NCBI GenBank assembly: GCA_026785785.1
Contig: JAJAZI010000296.1
Location: 1 to 10,857 of the forward strand
Direction of reading: 5' to 3'
DNA from: Microbacteriaceae bacterium
Lineage (GTDB): Bacteria; Actinomycetota; Actinomycetes; Actinomycetales; Microbacteriaceae
Length of the DNA stretch: 10,857 nt
In this document: piece after piece, positions 1-6,942 of the stretch
Layout: each line of letters begins with the position of its first letter
Numbering within the stretch: the stretch's first letter is position 1
Made by a program: the position numbers and the translations under genes
Notes under the pieces: generated by a model
What the model saw: the letters and a program-made list of their open reading frames with translations, nothing else
Told to the model about the DNA's origin: nothing
Databases searched by the model: none

Positions 1-2
1 GC

Positions 3-45
3 AAACCCTCATTGTGTATAATGTCTGGTGGGCGGGTTTTTTTTT
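3..45 (+). terminator. Possible intrinsic terminator of a gene left of the window
   Basis: Bases 3-8 (AAACCC) can pair with 34-39 (GGGTTT), and the right arm runs into nine consecutive T (37-45). The stem is only 6 bp and the loop is long (25 bases), so the T-run is the main evidence. It would end a plus-strand transcript entering from the left. The loop contains a chance-like TATAAT at 17-22. Confidence 0.35.
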
Positions 46-57
46 AAATGCGACTGG

Positions 58-90
58 AACGGGCCCCGACGGGTGCGGGGGGGGCCCGTT
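58..90 (-). terminator. Hairpin terminator after the RidA gene
   Basis: A perfect 10-bp inverted repeat (58-67 AACGGGCCCC with 81-90 GGGGCCCGTT) encloses a 13-base loop. It lies 26 bases past the stop codon of the minus-strand RidA gene. There is no T-run after it on the minus strand, so it would be a GC-hairpin terminator of the kind common in high-GC actinobacteria. The symmetric stem could also act on plus-strand transcripts. Confidence 0.55.
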
Positions 91-116
91 CTGTGCGGAT
101 CGGCGGACCGGGTCGA

Positions 117-578
117 TCAGGCGAATTCGATGATGAACTCGACCTCGACGGGCGAGTCGAGCGGGAGTACCGCGACGCCGACGGCGCTGCGCGCATGGCG
201 CCCCGCATCGCCGAAGATTTCACCGAGCAGCTCCGAGGCACCGTTGATGACGCCTGGCTGGCCGGTGAACGCCGGATCGGATGCCACGAAGCCGACCACC
301 TTGACAATGCGGGTGACGCGGTCGAGCGACCCGATCACCGAGCGCACCGCGGCGAGGCCGTTGAGCACGCAGATCGCGGCGAGCTCGGTAGCTCGCTCCG
401 GTGCCACGCCTGCGCCGACCTTGCCCGTCTCCGTCAGCGCGCCGGCGACGAAGGGCAGCTGGCCCGAGGTGTAGACGAGGTGCCCACTCACGACTGCGGG
501 CACGTAGGCAGCCACCGGAGCGGCGACCTCCGGAATCGTCAGGCCGAGCTCGGCGAGGCGGTCATCGAGCACCGACAT
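117..578 (-). CDS. RidA (YjgF/YER057c/UK114) family protein
   Basis: A 153-residue protein of the Rid superfamily. Classical RidA hydrolyses reactive enamine/imine intermediates released by PLP enzymes such as threonine dehydratase, protecting other enzymes in the cytoplasm. Visible signatures are SGQLP (residues 38-42) and the C-terminal block ARSAVGVAVLPLD starting at residue 129, in which R130 sits at the position of the substrate-carboxylate-binding arginine of RidA. The VEVE segment follows. The length is slightly above the usual ~130 residues because of a longer N-terminus. The ATG overlaps the TGA of the small upstream gene by one base (TGATG), so translation is probably coupled. The protein resembles the Rv3678c group of actinobacteria, so its substrate may differ from that of enteric RidA. 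The family is certain; the exact reaction is inferred. Confidence 0.9.
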   Translation of the reverse strand: MSVLDDRLAELGLTIPEVAAPVAAYVPAVVSGHLVYTSGQLPFVAGALTETGKVGAGVAPERATELAAICVLNGLAAVRSVIGSLDRVTRIVKVVGFVASDPAFTGQPGVINGASELLGEIFGDAGRHARSAVGVAVLPLDSPVEVEFIIEFA

Positions 579-739
579 CAGGCGTTCTCCTTCTTCTCAC
601 GCTTGAGGTAGGCAACAAGGCCACCCTCCGGGCCGTTGACAACCTGCACGAGTTCCCAGCCGTCTGAGCCCCAGTTATTGAGGATCGCGGCGGTGTTGTG
701 GATCATGAGGGGGGTGGTCAGATACTCCCAAGTTGGCAT
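578..739 (-). CDS. Small DUF4177-like protein (Rv3678A-like)
   Basis: A 53-residue protein beginning MPTWEYLTTPL and containing NNWGSDGWELVQVV and LVAYLKREKKE. The WEY...GWELV pattern with a final basic strand is typical of small DUF4177-like proteins, whose function is unknown. Its stop overlaps the RidA start by one base, so the two are almost certainly co-translated. An in-frame ATG four codons upstream (749-751) would give 57 residues. I chose the ATG at 739 because the protein then starts directly before the conserved WEY block, but neither start has a good Shine-Dalgarno sequence. M. tuberculosis has a similar small gene (Rv3678A) beside its RidA-like Rv3678c, which supports this being a real gene. 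No transmembrane segment is visible. Confidence 0.82.
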   Translation of the reverse strand: MPTWEYLTTPLMIHNTAAILNNWGSDGWELVQVVNGPEGGLVAYLKREKKENA

Positions 740-756
740 CGAGGCGTCCATTCAGA

Positions 757-783
757 TTGAAATCGGGGCTTATGACTTACCCT
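757..783 (+). promoter_or_regulatory. Probable leaderless promoter of the PBP gene
   Basis: TTGAAA at 757-762 resembles a -35 box and TACCCT at 778-783 fits the actinobacterial -10 consensus TANNNT. The spacer is 15 bases, a little short. Only 7 bases separate the -10 from the ATG at 791, so transcription would begin at or next to the start codon. This agrees with the lack of any Shine-Dalgarno sequence in front of it. Confidence 0.45.
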
Positions 784-785
784 TG

Positions 786-791
786 ATTGTA
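786..791 (-). promoter_or_regulatory. Possible -10 box for the DUF4177/RidA operon
   Basis: Read on the minus strand, 791-786 is TACAAT, a good -10 hexamer. Transcription would start near 779, giving about a 40-base leader before the ATG at 739. No clear -35 box is visible upstream, inside the start of the divergent penicillin-binding-protein gene. It overlaps the start codon of that gene, so the two directions may interfere. Confidence 0.35.
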
Positions 792-3343
792 TGTCTGCCC
801 AAAATTCGAAGCCCATCGGCGTGTTTGGCGCGATCCTCGGCTTTCTCGGTTTCAGCGCTCTCGCGGGGGTGCTCGTCACCGCCATGGTCACGCCCGCCAT
901 CGCCGTGACCAGCATGACCGCGAACAACACCGTCGGTATTTTCGAAGATCTGCCGGACTACATGGTCATCAACCAGCAGTCGCAGCGGAACACGCTCTGG
1001 GCACTGCAGGCTGGCCAGCAGGTGCCGTTCGCCCAGATCTACAACCAGAACCGCGAGGAAGTCGCCTGGGACGAGGTGTCTCAGTTTGTCAAGGACGCCG
1101 CCATCGCCGGCGAGGACGAGCGCTTCTACGAGCACGGCGGAGTGGACCTCGCCGGTATCGCTCGGGCAGCGATCAACAACGTCACCTCGAGCTCGACACA
1201 GGGCGCGTCGACTCTGTCGCAGCAGCTCGTCAAGAACCTCCTCATTCAGGAGGCTCTCACTTACGACACCGAGGAGAAGCAGCAAGCCGGCATCGCCGCC
1301 GCGCAGGCATCGACCCTCGACCGCAAGCTCAAAGAGGCGAAGCTGGCGATCGGCCTTGAGAAGCGGTACACCAAGGAGGAAATCCTGCTCGGGTACCTCA
1401 ACATCGCCGGCTTCGGCGGCAACACCTACGGCATCCAGTCCGCCGCGCAGCAGTATTACTCGACGAACGCGAAGGACCTAACCGCAGCCCAGGCTGCGAG
1501 CCTCATGGGCATCGTGCAGCAGCCGTCGTCCCGGCGCCCCGACATCCCGGAGAACCGCGAGAACAATCAGGGCCGCCGCGACAAGATCCTGAGCAACATG
1601 TCCGATCTGGACATGCTGACCAAGGAGCAGTTTGACGAGGCAATCGCGACACCGGTCGACGACACCACTGTCATCGTCAGCCCGCCGCAGAACGGCTGCC
1701 TTTACGCGTCCGGTGCCAAGCACTTCTGCGACTACGTGGTGCGCAACGTCGAGAATCTCGAAGCCCTCGGGACCACTGAGGAGGAGCGTTACGAGAATTG
1801 GAAGCAGGGCGGCTACGACATCTACACGACCATCGACCTCGACCAGCAGGTCAATGCCGAAGCCGTACTCGCCAGCCAGACCCCGGCCGACGAGACGAAA
1901 TTCCAGCTTGGTGCCGCCCTCTCGACCGTCGAGGTCGGAACGGGGAGAATCGTGATCATGGCTCAAAACAAGGGGTTTGACAACTCGGGCGAGGGCAGCG
2001 GTCCCACGACCACCGCGGTCAACTTCAACACCGATCAGGAATACGGGCAGTCTTCCGGATTCCAGACGGGGTCGACCTACAAGCTGTTCACCCTCGTCAA
2101 CTGGCTGCAGAGGGGTCACGGCCTGCGCGAAGTCGTCGACGGGAACGTGAAGGGCTACTCGTCCTTCCCGGCCAACTGCGAGGGCGGCACGATGAAGCTC
2201 GCCCAGCCGTATAAGCCGAACAACTTCACGAGGTCCAGCGCCGGGCGCGTCACGGTGCAGACGGCCACGAACCAGTCGATCAACGCGGCCTTCATCGACA
2301 TGGCGTCGCAGCTCGACCTGTGCGACATTCGCGAGACGGCGAAGTCGATGGGCGTTCACCGCGCCGACGGAAAGGACCTGCTCATCTACCCGAGCGCGAT
2401 TCTCGGCACCAACGAGATCGCTCCTCTCACGATGGCGAACGCGTACGCGACAGTCGCGAGCGGAGGCATTCTCTGCCAGCCGATCGCAGTCGATAAGGTC
2501 GTCGATGCCAAGGGCACCGAGCTCGTGGGGCAGGCCCAGGAATGCAATCAGGCCATCGCGCCGGAAGTCGCCGCAGCGGCGGCCACCGCCCTGAAGGGCG
2601 TCATGAACGGCGGCACCGGCTCGGCCTCGAACCCCAAGGACGGCACAGCGGTACTCGGCAAGACCGGCACCACAGACAACTCGCTGCAGACCTGGGTCAC
2701 CTCGGCGAGCACCAAGGTTTCGAGCGCTGTCTGGGTTGGGAATATCGTTGGTGAGCAGATCATCTCGCGCGCGGAGATCGCCAGCGGCAACGCGAACAGT
2801 GCACGCCACCGCATCATGAAGCCCGTACAGAGCGCCCTCAACGGAAGCCCCCTGTACGCGACTACGGCAGATTTCCCCAAACCGCCGGCTGCGCTGATCG
2901 TCGGCTCGACCCAGGCCGTGCCCAACGTGACCGGCCAGAGCGTCGACCAGGCGCGCAGCGTGATCCAGAGCCTGGGCCTCACCTTCGCCGACGGTGGCAC
3001 TATCGCGTCGGAGCTTCCCGCCGGACGCGTCGCGTCGACCGACCCCGCTGCGGGCGCGCTCGTCTCCAAGGGCACTCCGGTGCGCGTGCTCACGAGCGAT
3101 GGCAGCCTCTCCGCGACCATGCCGAATGTCGCCGGCATGCAGGTCAAGCAGGCGCTCAAAACACTTGATGACGACGGATTCACCTCGGTCGCCGTGAAGT
3201 GGACGCCGAGCGTGCCACCGGACAAGTGCGAGGTGGTCGCGAGTGACCCGACCGGCGGCACGCCCACGTCGAAGTCCGCGGCGGTGACGCTCACCGTGAA
3301 TGGTGGCGTGATCGTACCCGGCGTGGATCCCGACTGCTCGTGA
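791..3343 (+). CDS. Class A penicillin-binding protein, PonA2-like, with two PASTA domains
   Basis: An 850-residue bifunctional peptidoglycan synthase: it polymerises glycan strands and cross-links stem peptides outside the membrane. It has a short cytoplasmic N-terminus and one membrane helix (about residues 9-38). The GT51 transglycosylase domain carries EDERFYEHGG (catalytic E108) and GASTLSQQLVKN (138-149). The transpeptidase domain has the active serine in STYK (S428, K431), SIN (496-498) and KTGTT (624-628). Two PASTA repeats (about 709-774 and 776-842) would bind peptidoglycan or muropeptides. All eight cysteines (303, 313, 463, 511, 562, 585, 813, 849) are extracytoplasmic. The domain order and length match mycobacterial PonA2. 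The following phosphoesterase gene overlaps it by four bases (GTGA). The start at 791 is supported by a -10 box 7 bases upstream. All catalytic motifs are intact. Confidence 0.95.
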   Translation: MSAQNSKPIGVFGAILGFLGFSALAGVLVTAMVTPAIAVTSMTANNTVGIFEDLPDYMVINQQSQRNTLWALQAGQQVPFAQIYNQNREEVAWDEVSQFVKDAAIAGEDERFYEHGGVDLAGIARAAINNVTSSSTQGASTLSQQLVKNLLIQEALTYDTEEKQQAGIAAAQASTLDRKLKEAKLAIGLEKRYTKEEILLGYLNIAGFGGNTYGIQSAAQQYYSTNAKDLTAAQAASLMGIVQQPSSRRPDIPENRENNQGRRDKILSNMSDLDMLTKEQFDEAIATPVDDTTVIVSPPQNGCLYASGAKHFCDYVVRNVENLEALGTTEEERYENWKQGGYDIYTTIDLDQQVNAEAVLASQTPADETKFQLGAALSTVEVGTGRIVIMAQNKGFDNSGEGSGPTTTAVNFNTDQEYGQSSGFQTGSTYKLFTLVNWLQRGHGLREVVDGNVKGYSSFPANCEGGTMKLAQPYKPNNFTRSSAGRVTVQTATNQSINAAFIDMASQLDLCDIRETAKSMGVHRADGKDLLIYPSAILGTNEIAPLTMANAYATVASGGILCQPIAVDKVVDAKGTELVGQAQECNQAIAPEVAAAAATALKGVMNGGTGSASNPKDGTAVLGKTGTTDNSLQTWVTSASTKVSSAVWVGNIVGEQIISRAEIASGNANSARHRIMKPVQSALNGSPLYATTADFPKPPAALIVGSTQAVPNVTGQSVDQARSVIQSLGLTFADGGTIASELPAGRVASTDPAAGALVSKGTPVRVLTSDGSLSATMPNVAGMQVKQALKTLDDDGFTSVAVKWTPSVPPDKCEVVASDPTGGTPTSKSAAVTLTVNGGVIVPGVDPDCS

Positions 3344-4305
3344 CGAACTCGAGTCGCGGTGGCGCCGCACTGGCGACGGCGGCCGCACTCGGCCTGGGCG
3401 CCCTCGCGTGGGGAACGCTCGTCGAGCGCAACGCCTTCACCATCAGGCGGGAGACCCTCCCGCTGCTCGCCCCCGGCGCCCGACCACTCACCCTGCTGCA
3501 CCTCTCGGATATCCACATGGCGCCGTGGCAGCGTGCCAAACAGGACTGGATACGTTCGCTCGCGATCTTCGAGCCCGACCTGATCGTCAACACGGGCGAC
3601 AACCTCGGCCATCGCGACGGGCTCGCCGGGCTCGAGTACGCGCTTGAGCCCTTCCGCGATGTGCCCGGCGTCTTCGTGCACGGATCCAACGACTACGTCG
3701 GGCCCGAAGCCAAGAACCCCCTCGGCTACCTCACCGGAGTGTCGAAGAGCGCTCGGGGCACGAAGCCGAACCTCGACACGGCCGCCCTCGAGGCGTTCTT
3801 CGACGGGCTCGGCTGGCTGGGCCTCAACAACACCGCGCGCGCGATGTCGATCAAGGGCGCGCGCCTCGAGTTCATGGGCGTCAACGATCCCCACGCCGGG
3901 TTCGACCGGCTCGACAAGCTGCCCGGTGCGCTGGACGAGCTGCGCGAGAACGTCGGGTGGCTCGACGAGCGGAACGGTCCGGAGGTAGTCTCGATCGCTC
4001 TCGCCCACGCGCCCTACCGCCGCGTGCTCAACTCCCTCGTGACGAACGGGGCCGACGTGATCTTCTCCGGGCACACCCACGGCGGCCAGGTTTGTGTGCC
4101 CGGATACGGCGCCCTCGTGACCAATTGCGACATTCCCAGGGAGCAGGTTCGCGGTCTCAGCCTGTGGCATCACGCGCTCAGAGCCGCCTACCTCAACGTC
4201 TCCGCTGGGCTCGGAACCTCTATTTACGCACCCGTTCGGTTCGCCTGCAAGCCCGAAGCGGTGCTGGTGACTTTGACCGGCGACGATTTCAGCTATTCTG
4301 GTTGA
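3340..4305 (+). CDS. Membrane-anchored calcineurin-like metallophosphoesterase
   Basis: A 321-residue protein of the dinuclear-metal phosphoesterase family (YkuE/Rv3683-like). Residues 8-26 form a hydrophobic N-terminal segment, either a signal or an anchor, so the enzyme probably acts outside the membrane, close to the PBP encoded before it. Metal-site motifs are in order: DIH (D57, H59), GDN (D87), GSND (N117), AHAP (H223) and GHTHGGQ (H246, H248). The third motif is GSND rather than the common GNHD/E, so the usual catalytic histidine is replaced. I believe this variant is shared by actinobacterial relatives, but that is from memory. The GTG start overlaps the PBP stop (GTGA), indicating coupled translation and a cell-envelope role. 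The natural substrate is unknown; YkuE-type enzymes have only been shown to act on model phosphoesters. Confidence 0.88.
   Translation: MTNSSRGGAALATAAALGLGALAWGTLVERNAFTIRRETLPLLAPGARPLTLLHLSDIHMAPWQRAKQDWIRSLAIFEPDLIVNTGDNLGHRDGLAGLEYALEPFRDVPGVFVHGSNDYVGPEAKNPLGYLTGVSKSARGTKPNLDTAALEAFFDGLGWLGLNNTARAMSIKGARLEFMGVNDPHAGFDRLDKLPGALDELRENVGWLDERNGPEVVSIALAHAPYRRVLNSLVTNGADVIFSGHTHGGQVCVPGYGALVTNCDIPREQVRGLSLWHHALRAAYLNVSAGLGTSIYAPVRFACKPEAVLVTLTGDDFSYSG
4273..4299 (+). promoter_or_regulatory. Probable promoter of tRNA-Pro inside the phosphoesterase gene
   Basis: TTGACC (4273-4278) and TATTCT (4294-4299, fitting TANNNT) are separated by 15 bases. Transcription would start near 4306, leaving about 35 bases of 5' leader for RNase P to remove from the tRNA at 4341. 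The pair lies in the last codons of the phosphoesterase gene. Read-through from that gene is an alternative source of the tRNA. Confidence 0.45.
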
Positions 4306-4340
4306 GAGCGCGAACTGGCCGGTGGTTGGTTCGGGTTGAT

Positions 4341-4414
<74 letters not shown>

Positions 4415-4419
4415 CACAA

Positions 4420-4452
4420 AACTCAGGGCCGCACACGGTGCGGCCCTGAGTT
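4420..4452. terminator. Bidirectional terminator between tRNA-Pro and thymidine kinase
   Basis: A perfect 15-bp stem (4420-4434 with 4438-4452) has a 3-base loop and a GC-rich core. Read on the minus strand, the stem is followed by a TTTT stretch, making a good intrinsic terminator for the thymidine-kinase operon ending at 4483. Read on the plus strand, it begins 6 bases after the tRNA and has a weaker T-rich tail, so it can define the tRNA transcript end as well. Confidence 0.88.
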
Positions 4453-4482
4453 CGTTAACGCGGTCCAGGTGTGTGAGCGCGG

Positions 4483-5148
4483 TCAGGCGAAGTCGGCGTC
4501 GGGGGCCGAACCGTAGCTGAAGTCGGCCCGGGGACGGCGCCCGCTGTTGAGTACTCCCCCGCTCTCCTCGAGGTAGCAGGCGCCGCAGAGCGACTCGTAG
4601 GCGACATCCACGCCGTCGATCGCGACCTGGTCACCGTCGAACACGAACACCCCGTCGATACTGCGTGCGTTGAAGACGGCCTTTCGGCCGCAGCGGCAGA
4701 TGGTCTTGAGCTCCTCGAGCGAGTGGGCGATCTCGAGCAGCCTCCGGCTGCCAGGGAATGCGACCGTCTGGAAGTCGGTGCGGATGCCGTAGGCGATCAC
4801 GGGAACCCCCTCGCGGATCGCGATGCGCAGGAGGTCGTCCACCTGCGACTCGGTGAGGAACTGTGCCTCGTCGACAAGAAGGCAGCTCACGTCGAGCCCG
4901 GTGAGGGCCCGAACCTGCTCCCGCTGGGCGGCGAAGGCCCTGTAGGCGTCCTCGCCGGGCGAGAGCACGAAGTTGACCGGGCGGCTGACCCCGAGCCGGG
5001 AGACGATCGCTGAGTCGCCCTTGGTGTCGACCTGTGGTTTGGCCAGGAGTACCTGCTGGCCGCGCTCCTCGTAGTTGAACGCCGCTTGGAGCATCGCCGT
5101 GCTCTTGCCGCTGTTCATCGCGCCGTACCGAAAATAGAGCTTCGCCAT
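4483..5148 (-). CDS. tdk: Thymidine kinase, type II
   Basis: A 221-residue cytoplasmic enzyme that phosphorylates thymidine to dTMP with ATP (pyrimidine salvage). The type II (TK1-like) architecture is clear: a P-loop GAMNSGKST at residues 9-17, a Walker B-like LLVDEAQF with D93-E94 (E94 the likely catalytic base), and a zinc site formed by C151, C153, C188 and C191, with the nucleoside-binding lasso between the cysteine pairs (YESLCGACY near the end). The length is slightly above the ~190 residues of enteric enzymes because of the C-terminal tail after 195. The ATG overlaps the TGA of the upstream response-regulator gene by one base, so synthesis is probably coupled to that regulator. The gene ends 31 bases before the shared hairpin terminator. 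All key residues are present. Confidence 0.95.
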   Translation of the reverse strand: MAKLYFRYGAMNSGKSTAMLQAAFNYEERGQQVLLAKPQVDTKGDSAIVSRLGVSRPVNFVLSPGEDAYRAFAAQREQVRALTGLDVSCLLVDEAQFLTESQVDDLLRIAIREGVPVIAYGIRTDFQTVAFPGSRRLLEIAHSLEELKTICRCGRKAVFNARSIDGVFVFDGDQVAIDGVDVAYESLCGACYLEESGGVLNSGRRPRADFSYGSAPDADFA

Positions 5149-5810
5149 CAGAGCAGGTATCCATCCTCGGCGGCTCGGCGGATGAGCTCCGCCTTCTTCC
5201 CCGCCGGTCGATTCACCTTGACGTATTTCTCACGCACGCGGCGAATATAGGTCTTCGCGGTCTCGTACTGCACGTTCATCTCACGCGCGACCTCGGTCGT
5301 GCTTGAGCCCGACGCGTACAGCCTAAGCGCTTTGGTTTCCCCGGCACTGAGCTTGGGGCGCGGGTACGAGGTCGCCCCGCTCGGGAGCGGCCTCCAGTCC
5401 CGTGGCGGCTGCGATTCGCGCGGTGCGCCCATCACGGCACGCACCTCGTCCATGATTTCGACCATCGGGAGCGACTTCGACAGGAACGCGGATGCCCCGG
5501 CATCCAGCGCCCGCTGGCGTGCCTCGCGGGTGTCGAGGCTCGAGATCACGACGACCTTCGCCCCGGCCGCGCGGCAGGTGCGCACTCGCGCCTCGATCGA
5601 CACGTGCTCGCGCAGCTGGAAGTCAATCAGCACGAGCTCGGTCGGAAAGTTGTCGCTGTGCACGAGGTCAAGCCAGGACGCCGCGCTGAGCGCGAGATCG
5701 AAGTCGGTCGCGTTGACCTTGATCCAGCTGCTCATTGTGTCGAGCAGCATCTCGTGGTCGTCGAGTATCGCGAGTCGGATCCGCCGGCTCGTCGTCTCAC
5801 GAATGCTCAT
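5148..5810 (-). CDS. LuxR/NarL-type response regulator
   Basis: A 220-residue DNA-binding response regulator. The receiver domain (about residues 11-128) has acidic pocket D17-D18, probable phospho-acceptor D63 in LIDFQL, switch serine S90 or S91, and K112 in LSKS. A linker rich in Pro and Arg (130-152) leads to a GerE-type helix-turn-helix (153-218), starting LSAGETKALRLYASG and including TTEVAREMNVQYETAKTYI-type recognition residues, so the regulator should bind DNA as a dimer when phosphorylated. The gene overlaps the upstream sensor-like gene by 14 bases and the thymidine-kinase start by one base. The HTH ends in KVNRPAGKKAELIRRA, not the most common LuxR C-terminus, but the fold is clear. 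Its partner kinase is most likely the one encoded at 6939-8192. Target genes cannot be told from the sequence. Confidence 0.92.
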   Translation of the reverse strand: MSIRETTSRRIRLAILDDHEMLLDTMSSWIKVNATDFDLALSAASWLDLVHSDNFPTELVLIDFQLREHVSIEARVRTCRAAGAKVVVISSLDTREARQRALDAGASAFLSKSLPMVEIMDEVRAVMGAPRESQPPRDWRPLPSGATSYPRPKLSAGETKALRLYASGSSTTEVAREMNVQYETAKTYIRRVREKYVKVNRPAGKKAELIRRAAEDGYLL

Positions 5811-6942
5811 AGGTGAATCTCACAATCAGGTCAGGAGGGTGGGTCTGGATGCTGACGGAGTCGAACGCGACTCGCATCACGGCGTGAATCGGGGCATACC
5901 GGCTTCGCCTGGCGTGGTCTGCGGAGAGGATGGGCACGCTGAGGGTGCCGACGCACAGTCGGCCGTGCCGGGAGAGCACGATCGAGAAGCCCTCGGCGAT
6001 CTTCCTATCGGCGGCGAGCGCGACGACGTGGGCGCGCAGCGCGGTGCGCTGCGCGGTGGTCATCGTGGTGGCGAGGAAGTAGGGATCGTCGACGGCGATC
6101 AGGGCGCGCCCGGGACGGCCAGCCTGCTGCACCACGACTTCGAGCCAGGTGCGGTCGGCGTCGGCGACCATCACACTGCGGATGGCGTTGGCGATCTCCC
6201 GTGCCCGGTCGCGGTCGTCGTCGGTGATCGTCTCGCGAGCGAGCATGTCGCCGAAGAACGGCACGACGTCGCGGTTGAGGATCGTCACGCGATCCTGCTG
6301 CACCGAGCGGGCGATCCCCACCCGGACCTCGTCGGCGAGCGCTTCGGCGACGACATCCGCCCGCCGGTGCCAGCGCTGAAGCGCCTCGACCGTGCGCTGG
6401 GAGTACATCGCCGCTCCGTAACAGAGCGCGAGCACCCCGATCACCGCGACGACCGCGAGGGCGAGGGGCGGTGCGGCCGTCTCGACGACGATCGCGTGCG
6501 CGAATGTCACGGCGCCCATGACCAGGGCCGACGCGGTTCCAGCGGCGATGAGTTCGCGTGCGGGGCGGTAATGGGCGACCGCGACCATCATGATGCCGAG
6601 GCTGAGCGGCGCCCACTGGTCCCTGCTGAAGTCGTCGGTCGACCAGCTTGACCAGCTCGCCAGAATGAAGCTCGCGACCACCAGGCCGTGCACCGTGAGG
6701 TGGATGCCGGGAGTGAAGACCCCGTGCCCCTCGCCCGATACGTAGACGACGAGGGCGCAGGCGATCGCGAATACGCCGAGGGCACCGAGCGCGGGAACCG
6801 TATCGCCGCCCCGCGACAGCGACAGCGCGGAGACGACGATCGCCCAGAGACAGGCGACGACGACGAGCACGATGGTGAGGAAGTGTGTGCCGAGCGTGCC
6901 CGCGGGGTCCAGACGTTGGGCGGTGGCCCCCGAGCCGGTCAC
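5797..6942 (-). CDS. Six-helix membrane protein resembling a degenerate sensor histidine kinase
   Basis: A 381-residue protein from a GTG whose bases overlap the stop codon of the histidine kinase gene (GTGA), which sets the start; longer upstream reading is only an overlap of the kinase gene. Six hydrophobic helices lie at about 18-42, 49-70, 77-97, 110-125, 131-153 and 157-180, followed by a helical linker and a cytoplasmic region. The segment ILNRDVVPFF (221-230) lines up by eye with LLHDTVLNHL of the neighbouring kinase, with N223 in place of the phospho-accepting His. A dimerisation-like helix (240-260) follows. No convincing N, G1 or G2 ATP-binding box is seen in residues 270-381. I infer a pseudokinase that modulates or senses alongside the true kinase. 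An unrelated membrane sensor is the alternative. No specific family name can be assigned. Confidence 0.75.
   Translation of the reverse strand: MTGSGATAQRLDPAGTLGTHFLTIVLVVVACLWAIVVSALSLSRGGDTVPALGALGVFAIACALVVYVSGEGHGVFTPGIHLTVHGLVVASFILASWSSWSTDDFSRDQWAPLSLGIMMVAVAHYRPARELIAAGTASALVMGAVTFAHAIVVETAAPPLALAVVAVIGVLALCYGAAMYSQRTVEALQRWHRRADVVAEALADEVRVGIARSVQQDRVTILNRDVVPFFGDMLARETITDDDRDRAREIANAIRSVMVADADRTWLEVVVQQAGRPGRALIAVDDPYFLATTMTTAQRTALRAHVVALAADRKIAEGFSIVLSRHGRLCVGTLSVPILSADHARRSRYAPIHAVMRVAFDSVSIQTHPPDLIVRFTYEHS

Noticed and set aside
1..12. Minus-strand ATG (12-10) that could start a gene running off the left edge
   Set aside because: Only four codons are visible, and the A/T-rich sequence before it does not give a clear -10 at a suitable distance.
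17..22. Perfect TATAAT on the plus strand
   Set aside because: No -35 can be seen because the window begins just upstream, and nothing downstream on that strand is a real gene (the frame from 48 is antisense to RidA). It also lies in the loop of a possible terminator.
48..611. 187-codon plus-strand frame at the left end
   Set aside because: It is antisense to the RidA-family gene, which has clear family motifs and a coupled upstream partner on the minus strand.
1478..4173. Long minus-strand open frames (541 and 636 codons) opposite the PBP and phosphoesterase genes
   Set aside because: They are antisense shadows produced by GC-rich third codon positions. Their translations are rich in Arg, Gly, Ala and His with no domain motif, while the plus-strand frames carry complete catalytic motifs.
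5299..6651. 450-codon plus-strand open frame
   Set aside because: It lies opposite the response regulator and sensor-like genes, crosses their boundary, and its product is low-complexity (Asp, Arg, Gly, His) with no recognisable domain.
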